Below, piece after piece: positions 11,901 to 23,900 of a DNA stretch of 64,000 bases. The notes under the pieces are model-generated. The model was given only the letters and a program-made list of their open reading frames with translations, was not told where the DNA came from and did no database searches. Position 1 is the stretch's first letter. Each line of letters opens with the position of its first letter. The position numbers and the translations under genes are program-made. Source of the DNA: Endomychus coccineus (taxonomy: Eukaryota > Arthropoda > Insecta > Coleoptera > Endomychidae); NCBI GenBank assembly GCA_958510875.1, contig OY294068.1, forward strand, positions 31,104,297 to 31,168,296, read 5' to 3'.

Positions 11901-14900
11901 CTGGTTGTACCTAATACGGCTTTACGACAACTTTTTGCGTGCCGTTTCCGTTCCATGTATCCATGATTTAGTATCGGACCGTGCCCGACGGCCCTTCTTC
12001 TTTCGATAAATGTTCATTAAATAGGAAAATTTAATCAAAACAGTTTGAGCTATTCTCAGATTTCAGCTACGCGCGTCTAACTTGCGACGTACCAAAGGGA
12101 ATTTTCTCGCGACTAAAATATACACGAAGCGGGTAAAAGCTAGCGGCCCATAGCCAAAAACACTTTATTACAACTGGCGCCGGTCGCACGGGGCAAGAAA
12201 CGGCCCCAAATTAACAAGACCGAGGTAAAATGTATAAACTCTAAAATACGCGCAGTCCAAAGCGCTAAAGACTTCTGAGTGTTACAATATTCGTATAAAA
12301 TTGAGAAATTTCGCACTTTTAGAAACTTCAAATCAATTATTTCAAACGTAAAGTAAGACACACGTTTTAGAATCCACAACCACCCTTGACCAAGATAATT
12401 TTTGATATCCCGGTATTAATGTCTAAAACGGGATTTCTTAAAACTAATTGTATCAAGCACAAAGCGTCCTTATCGCACCAATTTCAACTAAAAATGACAA
12501 GTCGCCGAAACGAACAGAAACACTAGTAATCGAAATTGTATTTACGTATATGAATCAAGAATCTACTGCTTAGCAATTTTTTTATAAAATTCGTAGTCAT
12601 TTCAGAGCACCGTTTGAAATACGACTGAAACCAAAAAATAAAACTCTCAAGTATCCCGTTCGAACTAGATGTTGAAGATTTATGAGGTAATAGAAAAAGA
12701 CCTTATTAGAAATATTGCTATTTGACCATTCTACCTAAAATATTCTTTTAACATTATAAAGACGAATGTAGGAATTTGCAGGGGTTTTAATTTACAAATT
12801 AGTATACATCTGACTTAATGATTGAACGTATGCTCTATGATTTACATATTTGGAGTCAGGTTTTATGTGAATCATCTCCAGAATAATAATTGGTTTCTTT
12901 AGTGAAAATATTAACATTTTTGTAATCAAATTGATTATAATCAAAACAATGATTAACAAGGGCGGTGGAATTTTCTAAGTTTTTGTTTCTAGTACTATAC
13001 TAAAGGCCATACATTCTTCTTTGCAAATATTGTTCAAAGATTCCTGTATAAGTCCCATCGCAATCTAAACAATTTAATTTGTATACTGTGTGGGTTTGTT
13101 TATCTTTAGGTATTAAAGGTTTTAGATTTGAAAAATATTTACCAACACAGTTGTTAGTAGATTTATGAGGAACATTTATGTCACACTTTTTTAAACATTT
13201 CTTAATTTTCTCTAAGGTCTCCGGATTGTATGGTAATGTTATAAATTATCTGTATTACAGTTTATGTTATTTATATATGACGTTCCATTATAGATTTTGT
13301 TTATTCTTTCTTTAATGATGGGGTTGAAAAATGTTTTTGATTAGCCATTCATTTCCAGTGTATTACGAACAATTTTCAAATTTTTGGGCCGATTCTCTGG
13401 GTGGGACAATTCAACAGCGCGATCTGTAACACTTTTTTATAACTTGGTGCAACTGAATTGAAGTGAAGATATCGCTGAGACGAAACTTCTTTAGTTAACC
13501 ACAATGTTTTTATTTTCCCATCTGACTTATGCCTGAATTTTATCATTGGGAACACGCATGAGGCAATTATCTACATACCGTTGAAAGAATACAGATTCTT
13601 CTACGCAATCCATAACTGGGTTAGCGATATTAACTGAAATAGGTGATTCCATTGCTGTGCCGAATATTTGTCCAAAAGTTGATCTTCAGGTTTAACCCTT
13701 TAGAGGGCTGTATAAACAAGCTCGAGCATTGACTGAATTTAATTGAAAAATCCATCATGTATTTGTATACGAATATTCAATAAGCTCCCAAATGCAGTTA
13801 GAAAAAAAAAAGATATTGCTCTTAATCTTATAGAACCTTAGAATGTAGATTACCGTGTTTTCTGAAACATGTACCCAACTTTTCACGTTATTACTTTTTT
13901 GGCTTTGTGTATACATATATATGAAGTCAATTTTGAACTAAAGAAACATTATTATTATGCCTCAATATAATAATGTGTCAGCATTATAATTTCATAGTTT
14001 TTGTTCCCAAAGGAATTAACATTCTGTAAATCATCTTATGAAGCATCGTTGAACGAATGGGAACCCCAGAAAACCTTGTTATGTTAACAACGCCTTAAAC
14101 GCCGCCTCTTTGTCATTAAGTATTGAAATAACCTGGGAACCTCTCTTGATACGCTTCATGAATAAAATGAAGACGGTAACAAGAGAATTATACATCCTGT
14201 GAGAAAACAAAAGTAACAAAGGGTTAATTTATTAATTGGCCGAAGTTTGTAGATTGTGAAGTGTTTCATTGAAGGCATTGTTTGCCCATTTCCAATCTGA
14301 CCAGAGATTACTTTATACTAATTTACTTATATAAACAAAACAAACTTGAACTTCACAAAGTTTCCAATGATCGAATAGTAATACAATACCGTTACATAGT
14401 TAAAGAGATAAGGAGTTCCTTTGATAACATTTAAACTTGTACTGCAAAAATGTACCGGATGTCCGTCCTTTCATCCAACTTTATCATGATAGAAAATACC
14501 GCAATGTACAAAAGCTTGACATGTTACATTTGTTTTTTGAATTATAATCCGAGCATTATGAATAATTATTATTGAGAGAATGTACGTTTTTTCAAGTAAA
14601 TCAACATTTAAAATACGAGTATGGTTATCGTATTATGTAATTGTTCAATCGATTCAAAATAAATTCCCCATGTGTACTTCGCATCTGATAGAAAACTGCA
14701 CATAGATTTAGAGCAACCTTTCATAGAGGAAAGTTGATTCTGCGTCACCTAGTATTACTGGATATTCAGTAAAACAAGATTAATTTTCTCTTGGATATGA
14801 AGACATTATGTTGAAATTGATATCGTTATTTTCAAAATTGTTATCCGACGCTCAATATCAGCGCACATACTGACAAGACATAATAATAATTATATCCTGT

Positions 14901-17900
14901 CAGGAAGTTCTCTCGTTTGAAAATCCATACTGTAATAGATATTTACGATATAAGTATCGTAAACATTCATAATACGAAACGAATATAGTACAATATTTTA
15001 CCTACTACTGATTACGTTAATTATTCACTCAAAAATAGTTAATATTCCTGAAATTAATGATATTAGAAATATGCAACAAGCAAGCGTTGCAAAGGTTGGA
15101 CATATACAAGGTGTAAATAAATAACTGCGAAAAAATTCAGGGGGTGATTCCTTGTTGAAAAATAAGGTGGGTCTTTCATATAAAAAAAAATCATTTGACC
15201 CCCTAATGTTAAGATAAAGCCCTTTAAATGGGGCGCCAAAAAAGTAGTTTTTTATTTTTATCTTCTAAATCCAAAAAGTTACAAAAATAAAATTAACCAC
15301 ACATTATTTGCTATTAAGAAGGCATCCAATAACTGAGTTGCTGGTTTTCCACTATGTTTGTAAGGGGTAGAAATAACCACCCCCAAAACTTGTTTTTCAC
15401 TTAACTTTTTCTCTTATGTGTATATTGCCAATTAAAAATGTATTTTAGGTAGCTTGTTTCAGTCTGAACAAAAAAGGTCTCTTGAAATTTTTTCGAAAAA
15501 TTGAAGAATCCTGAGAAAAAAAAATTTACTTACAAGTACATGGCACGATTCTCATAGTGTGGAATTTTAATTAAACTTTGATTTACCTAGAAGGCGGCTG
15601 TCATGTTGACATATTTTGTTAAGACAACTAAATTATTTTTAGTATGTGCAATAATAAGTTAAAATCATTGTTAATTGTCTTACACTGTTATCATTTTGAG
15701 GCCCTCTTGTAAAGAATTTCAGTAAATTGGAAGTGTACACAAATGCAGAATTGACAGATATGCATTTCGTTTACGGGCTATCTAATGGAAATTCCTTAGA
15801 AGCGTCAAGAAGATATTCAGAAATGTATCCCCATCGCGTCGCTCCTCATCACAGTCTATTTGCACGGCTTCATCAACGACTACGAGAAAATGGTACCTTC
15901 AAAACGATGAAACATGATTGTGGTCGCCAACGCGAAGTTAGAACACCAGCATTAGAAGAAGCAGTACTTAATTTAGCCGACGAGCAAACTAACATTAGTA
16001 CCAGGAAGATTGGTTTGCTGTTACATGTTAACCATTTGACGGTATATGCCATCTTAAAGGAATAGCTCTTATATCCTTATCACATACAACGAGTTCAGGC
16101 TCTATTACCGCCGGATTTTCCGAATCGTCTAGTATTTTCCACTTGAATGCTGGAAGTGATTAGACTAAACTGTGCATTTCTGAAGAAGGTCTTAGTTACA
16201 GATGAGGCTAAGTTTTCTAGAGAGATGATTATTAATTGTCATAATAACCACATATGGGCCGAAGAAAACCCTCACGCTATAATAGAAGAACAATTTTCTT
16301 TAAATGTGTGGTTAGGGCATATTGGGAATCAGTTAGTTGGCCCACATTTTCTGCCGCCTAGATTAGATGGGAATTCATACAGTTTATTTCTGAGAGAAGA
16401 CTTGCCACTATTACTTGATGATATTCCTTTACGTGAGAGAATGGAAATGTGGTTTATGCATGATGGGGCCCCTGCCCATTTTAGTGTAAGAGCACGTGAG
16501 GTTTTGAATGAAGTCTATTCAAATCGCTGGATAGGTCGAGGTGGGCCTCAGTTTTGGCCACCTCGACCCCCGGACATGAATCCTTCGGATTTTTCTATTT
16601 GGGGGCATTTAAAAACTTTGATATACAAGACTCCTGTTCGAAACCTGGAAGATCTACGAAACCGCATAATTGTTTCATGTAGGGTTATTCAAGATACCCC
16701 AGAAATGTTCCACCGGATACGAGGATCAATGCGTCGCCGTCTAGACGCGTGTGTAATGGCTGAAGGGGGTCAGTTTTTAATTCAAGAATAATATTTAATT
16801 GTTACATTATTTTAAGTGCAGTTTGAGTTCCATTAAATAGCATATTCTGCATTTGTGTACACTTCCATTTTACTGAAATTCTTCACAAAAGGGCCTCAAA
16901 ATGATAACAGTGTAAGACAATTAACAATGATTTCAACTTATTATGGCACATACTAAAAATAATTTAGTTGTATTAACAAAATATGTCAACATGACAGCCG
17001 CCTACTAGGTAAATCAAAATTTAATTAAAATTCCACACTATGAGAATCGTGCCATGTACTTGTAAGTAATTTTTTTTTCTCAGAAATCTTCAATTTTTCG
17101 AAAAAATTATAAGAGACCTTTTTTGTTCAGACTGAAACAAGCTACCTAAAATAAATTTTTAATTGGCAATATACACATAAGAGAAAAAGTTAAGTGAAAA
17201 ACAAGTTTTGGGGGTGGATATTTCTACCCCTTACAAACATAGTGGAAAACCAGCAACTCAGTTATTGGATGCCTTCTTAATAGCAAATGATGTGTGGTTG
17301 ATTTTATTTTTGTAACTTTTTGGATTTAGAAGATAAAAATGAAAAACTACTTTTTTGGCGCCCCATTTAAAGGGCTGTATCTTAACATGAGGGGGCCAAA
17401 TGATTTTTTTTACATGAAAGACCCACCTTATTTTTCAACAAGGAATCACCCCCTGAATTTTTTCGCAATTATTTATTTACACCCTGTATATACCCATAGT
17501 TGATTGTGTACTCGGTCACTCATTCAGCAAACTGTCAACTTCGGCGCATTAATTTCAATTTAGTAAAATTTATCTTCATGAGTTTCGACCATGAAAGTAT
17601 AGATTCAGATACCGGGTTGGGCAAAAGTGTGGAATGAAATTCACATGTTTTTAACAGGCAACTTAAAAAAAGCTCTGAAAGACATAATTGATTTTGAATA
17701 TTACACATTTTCTGGCAATAAAATAAAATATTTTCCTTCAACTCTTTAGCTGCGAGCCACATCAACTTTTTTTTTTCAAATGGAAACTATGTTTTTAACA
17801 GGCAACTTAAAAAAAATCGCTGAAAGACGTAATTGATTTTAAATATTACACATTTTCTGGCAATAAAATAAAATATTTTCCTTCAACTCTTTAGCTGCGA

Positions 17901-20900
17901 GCCACCCCCATTTTTTTTCAAATGGAAACATGTCATGTGTGGGTTCGTAATGCTCCTAGTACGTCGTCATATTTTATTTATTGGTTTCACTATTTTAAAA
18001 GTTATTTTTTTTTTGAAAATGCTGCATGTATTAAATTAATTAAAAACAAATTTGATGGCTTTCTCCAGAATATTATGAGGAACTTCATTATTACAAACTG
18101 TCATGAGAGGTTTTGGGAGTTTGTTTATTATAAACAAAAAATAACCTTAGTAACGCCACTTCGATAACAGTATTTATATTAACATCTTGACATATTTACA
18201 CAAGAAAATAATAATAGAATTGATATAAATCGTAGTAAGAGGTCTTACTGTGGAGCAAAGTGTCATTTCCTCCCTTGCATTTTGATGCCATCCGCTTCGC
18301 GTCGGGCATTAAACTATCAGCAGGAGGAAATGATACACTTAGTCCAGTCTATAAGCTGGGGATTTTGGCCGACTTTCTAAAAAAAAAGCAAGAGGTCGTA
18401 TCAACAAAATTCTCTTTGCATAATGTTCTGTGGCCGATTTGAATCATTCGTAACGGTTGAGCTAAGTGGACCCGGCCTCCCATTCACCCCTGAACTTTAA
18501 ATTAACCCTATTTTCTCACTCTTTTTTAAGACTTTGAATTTATAACAAAATTTAAATCAAGCCTCCAAAATGGGTTCTAGTTTTTTTTTGGGTCGCTGAA
18601 CACGAATCCGTGCTCATTTTCCCGGAAACCTCATTCAGTGGGCTGAAAATCAGGGAAATTTCGTAATTTTCATACAAAATTGCTCATTGTTCACGCGTTT
18701 CTCGTTTTATACATAAAAGATGTCGGCAGTCGCGTTGTTCGATCCAAAGTAGACCAAAACTAAGAAAATTTGCGGAAAACTGTGGAAAACCTGAAAATAA
18801 ATCTTTCCACGTCATTGAAATTATCGTGTGATGAGTCGCTATAGGGGTTTTTGTGGTCGTTAATTACGAATTCGACATCAAAAACTTTTGAAAATAACAT
18901 TAGGATTATGTGGAAAATGAAGCAACATTAAAAAAATACAAGCATCTTTGTTTTAATTTATACAAGTTTGTAACTGTTTATTTAAAGCTACAATATTGAA
19001 ATTAATTTTCTTCGATTTTCCGGAATTTTCAAACATTTGTTTTTTTTGACATTACTTTTAATTTTTGTAATTTAACATGGACATCGAAAACACAAATACT
19101 AATCAACGCGACACTCAAAAAATTACATTTAAAAAAATAAGATTTCATAAGAAAATTTTCTTCGTTTTCCGGAAAATGATATTTTTCAATTTTTTAATTA
19201 TCAAATTCGTAATCAGCAACCACGAGAACTCCTAAAGCGACTTATCACACGATTATTTCAATGACGCGGAAAGATTTTCTTTTCAGGTTTTCCACAGTTT
19301 CCGCAAAATTTCCTAGTTTTGGTCTACTTTGGATCGAAATACGCGACTGCCAAAATCTTTTATGTATAAAACGATAATCGCGTGAAAAATGAGCATGTAT
19401 GAAAGAAAATGTCCATTGAATGAGTTTTCCGAAAAAATTACCTCAGATTAATGTTCAGCGACCCAAAGTTATCTTAAAATAGAAGATGAAAATAGGGTTA
19501 ATTTAGCGTTTAGGGGTGAATGGGACGCCTTGTCCACTTAGCTCAATTCTTACGAATGATTCAAATCGGCCACACAACATTACGCAAAAAGAATTTTTTT
19601 TGATAGGACCTCTTGCTTTTTTTTAGAAAGTTTCCCAGCTTATTGACTGAACTAACTATTCACAATATGAATAACATTTCCTATCACGTAGTAAAGGGTG
19701 GAATAATAGAATTTCCTTCAAAAATATGTATTCACTTGTTACTCCCTGTATTTTTTAAAGTGTTACATATATGTTTACCCCTAATTTATCTCGTTTCGTG
19801 TAAGTATAATATCTTTCCTTTGAGTACATTGATTTGGATGTAATGCGCCAAATTGACTATAAACTGCGAACAGTCGTTTACTACCAAGTTGAAAGCCCTT
19901 TGAGAACGCACTTTATAAGTTAGGGGCACGCTCCCTAGTTGAACACCTGAGAGAGGTCCGATCACTCCAGAATTTAACGTTACATTACATCGGGCGCGCC
20001 TTGATCGATAGAGCCCTCCTGTCTGCTTAACCTATATTACGCTCTAAACTGCCGTATGTGCTCAGTTGTCATTAGGCCAAATATTATCCCTCACGCCGTA
20101 TTCTGTTTATTGAATTTAGCAAGTGAAAGTTCTGATTTTTCCCGTTGAAAAGCAACAAGCACCTAAATGTATAAATATAGGAAAATCACAAGTACGTTAA
20201 TTACTAGAATCAAAGTGTAGTTACAAATTACTTTCCGAATTTTCCAGTTGTGAAAAAGACAATGGAACGAGTAAACTATTTGGTAATTTCCATTTGTATT
20301 TGCGCCATATCCAAATGAACAGATCTTAACTGAACATATAAGACAACATAACCACCAAGCGAGAATTCTAGGTTGCTAGGTTATTTGTTTATTTTTGGAT
20401 GCAATAACATTAGATTTGGTTTTCTTGTGAGCGTAACTAAATGTATCAAAATTGGAAAATCACAGGTAATTTAATTACTAGAATTAATTTGTAGTTACAA
20501 ATTACTCTCAGAGTTTACCAGTTGTGAAAAAGACAATGGAACGAAATAAATAAATTGAATTTCATTGTTTGAAACTGTTTGGTGATTCCAATTTATTGTT
20601 GCGGAACAAATTTATTTAAACGATCGTGTGGTGTCTGTGGTCTATATTTTGCATCCTAAGCACAAACATTACAATCAGTGAAAGAGCAGATAGGAAATTT
20701 GTGTGACGTTATTTATAGATGGCCCCTAAGAAGTAAAATTTTCTGCTTTCTTCTACTTGTATTGACTGTTAGTTATTTGGGATGTGTCTTTATGATATGT
20801 CAATTATCATGCCTTTAGTTATGGGTACAATAAAATCCGGTGATTTGGAAAAATTCATCCAAATATCCAACGAACCAACATCAAAATGTAGAGGAACACC

Positions 20901-23900
20901 ATGTTCCTTAGAACGAACGCCTTTCATGGGGAACATCTAGATGTATTTCATTAGAAAATATCTACTAATAGAGATTTTGAGTAATTCTAAGGTGGGATCT
21001 CTTCGAAAAAGTATATTTTCAAAACAAAGTGAAGATAAAAACCAAGTAATTCATTCTCCCCTTTTTTTAAATAGTGGGAAAATACTCCAAGGTTCTCTTC
21101 AGCGACACATGAAAAGGTTGATGGCGGGATGGTGGGTTTAGAAGGAAAAAATATGAAAGTGAGAGTTTAGGATAATAACGCTAGGTTACTACATTGGTGC
21201 ATAGTCGAAAATCATAGCATTGTTCATGCCAACCGACTTAGTCCAGTCAATAAGATGGGAAAATATCGAAAAATTTTGTAGGCGGTCGTATCGGATTTCT
21301 TTTTTGCATGATGTTCTATGGGCCATGAAGGTCATTTGTGAATGCCCATCGATATACCAATCGCCCCCAATTCACCCCTATACTCAAAATTAACCTTATT
21401 CTCAACCCCTCTCTTCAAGATAATTTTTATTTTTCAAAAAATTAAAATTAAGCCTCCAAAACGGGTTCTAGGAGGTTTTTCGGGTCGCTGATCACGAAAC
21501 CGAGATCATTTTCTCGGTAAATTCATTCAATGGAGGGAAAATCGGAGAAATTTGGTAATTTTCGGGCGAATTTTCTAATATTTCACGTGATTAGTGTTTT
21601 CTACGTAATAAAGGTTGACAGTCGCGTATTTCGATCCCAAATAGCAAAAAACCAGGATAATTTGCGGAAAACTGTAGAAAACCTGGAAAGAATATCTTTC
21701 CACGTCATTGAAATTATCGTGTGGGTCACTATATTCTCCTATTCTCCTTTCTTTTGAATGGAATTTTTCGAGTGTCGTGTTTATTTACGTTTATGTTTTC
21801 GATGTCAATCTTACATTGCTAAATTCAAAACTAATGCTCAAAAAAGAATAGTTGTACCTGTTCACAAAAAAGATTCATAATATATTCAGCGACGTACTCG
21901 GAACTGGTTCTCACTGAAGACACCTGCCCCTTTTTATTTGATAAAGAAGAAAACTTTCTAGATAACTGTATCAGGTAAAAAAATTCTCGTGCACACAACA
22001 AATTTGTTGTATATGAGCGTGTGACTAGAAACTATTATTAAAATGTTATGAACAAATTATGCCTAATTAAAAGATATGTATATTTAAAATTACTTAAAGA
22101 ATTTATTTTAAACTTATTTTAATAAATTTATTTTATTATAGCTTCAAATAAACAGTTGACAAACTTGTATAAATTAAAAAAGAAAATGCTTGATTTTTAA
22201 TTTTACTTCATTTTCCACATAATAATGGTATTTGCAAACGTTTTGGAGTCAAATTAGTATTCAGCGACTAAAAAAATTACTATAATGACTTATCACACGG
22301 CCATTTCTATAAAGTTATAGTATTTTTCCTTGCAATGTTATTTGATTTCTTCGAAATTTTCAAACAATTATTTTTTTGGCATTACTTTTGATTTTTGTAA
22401 TTTAAAATGGACATCGAAAACGTAAATCAACACGACACTCGAAAAATCCCGTTTTTCCGAAACCTTCGTGGTCCAAGCAAAAAAAAAAAAAATTTCCGGT
22501 ACAACCGTCTACAAAATTTTCAGATAGTTGGCCTATTTCCCCACCTTATTGACTAGACTAACTCCATTCGTTTTCTTAGGACAAACTAGGCATACATAAA
22601 TATAAAAGGATCCTACATTATTTACATCGTTCTAGTATGTACTAGATATTTTTGCAATACTTTTCTGAATACGTTAATTTGAACAAATTATCCAATGAGT
22701 CCCCATAACTCATTTACAACTTTTGAATACGTCACATAGATGGAAATGCGTACGCAAAATTGAAGCTAAAACTAAATTGAATATTAGTGTAGGCGTTTAT
22801 ATCCTGCTTTAAATGAGCTACTAGTGGTATTAGTATTAACGTAATGTATCTTAATCTTAACCTTTCAGACAATGCTCGGAAGTTGTAGCAATGGTGGTGC
22901 ATACAAATTATATCATAATGAAATATAATACTAGTGGCGTTCAGTATTCAGAATGTCAATTATAATTTGCATAAAAGCAGGAGAATGATGTAATTACTAG
23001 AACGAAATCTTTCTTTCACTTATTCTTAGGATAACTTTGTGCTTTTTGATACCCATCTTTACGAAATATAACCATATTATAATACTACTGCATAATTTGA
23101 ATTTGAACAAGCATTTTAATGTTCTATCTTCCGGCAATTGGGATATTTTGAGGTATAAGACCTAGATATAGGTTGCGAAAACTGGCGCAGAATACAATCC
23201 ATCTAAAACAGCGGTTCCAAACATTAGGCACGTCGAACACCGGTTGGGGTACGTAAACATAATATTAGTAATATGAAAAACACCAAATCAAAGTAATAAA
23301 GAAGGTTTGGGAGCAAAGTTTAAATTTTAATAGTTTTTGTTATGTCACTGTCACACTGACATCATCAATAACCTACAAATTTCATACCTATTTATTTCAG
23401 TTGTAAAACAATAATGAACTACAAATTAAAAATTATCTTGGTCAAGGGTGGTTGTGGAATGTAAAACGAAATGTTAACTTTGAACCTTTTACAAGGTCGC
23501 AATAGCCACAAACGGGGTCGAAAACTGTTTTAAATTGGTTAATTTTCGATAAATCGAATGACGTTCACGTGAGGAGCGCGTAGCTCGCGAGTTAGAAAAG
23601 TGTAAATCTTCGGAACATAGAACGTCTTTACGAGGATTTTTCGCATGCGGTTTTCGCTCCATGTCGTTAGTTTATGAACGGGGTCAACTAAATAGCATAG
23701 TCTCGGGCCCCAAAATGTCGATTAAATAGGAAAATTTAATCAAAATAGAAACAGGTACTCTCAGGTCTCAGCTACGTTCAGGTGCGACGTACCAAAGAGA
23801 ATTTTCTAGCTACTAAAATATACCCAAAAGCGGGTTAAAAGCTAGCGGCCTATAGCCGAAAACACTTTATTACGACTGGCGCCGGCCGCACGGGGCATAA

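Larger units (their letters stand above)
11495..13740 (-). mobile_element. Penelope-like element, family B (decayed, MITE inside)
   Basis: Minus-strand relics of a Penelope-like retroelement (reverse transcriptase plus GIY-YIG nuclease). Near 13560-13680 the translation gives [20 protein letters not shown] and FFQRYVDN, where the catalytic YVDD is altered to YVDN. Near 13020-13110 it gives [15 protein letters not shown], the GIY-YIG motif with the extra Cys pair typical of these elements. Downstream on the same strand is the terminal region with a hammerhead-like motif (11541-11586), split from the rest by a MITE (11591-12413). Many stops and frameshifts make it inactive. Confidence 0.75.
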
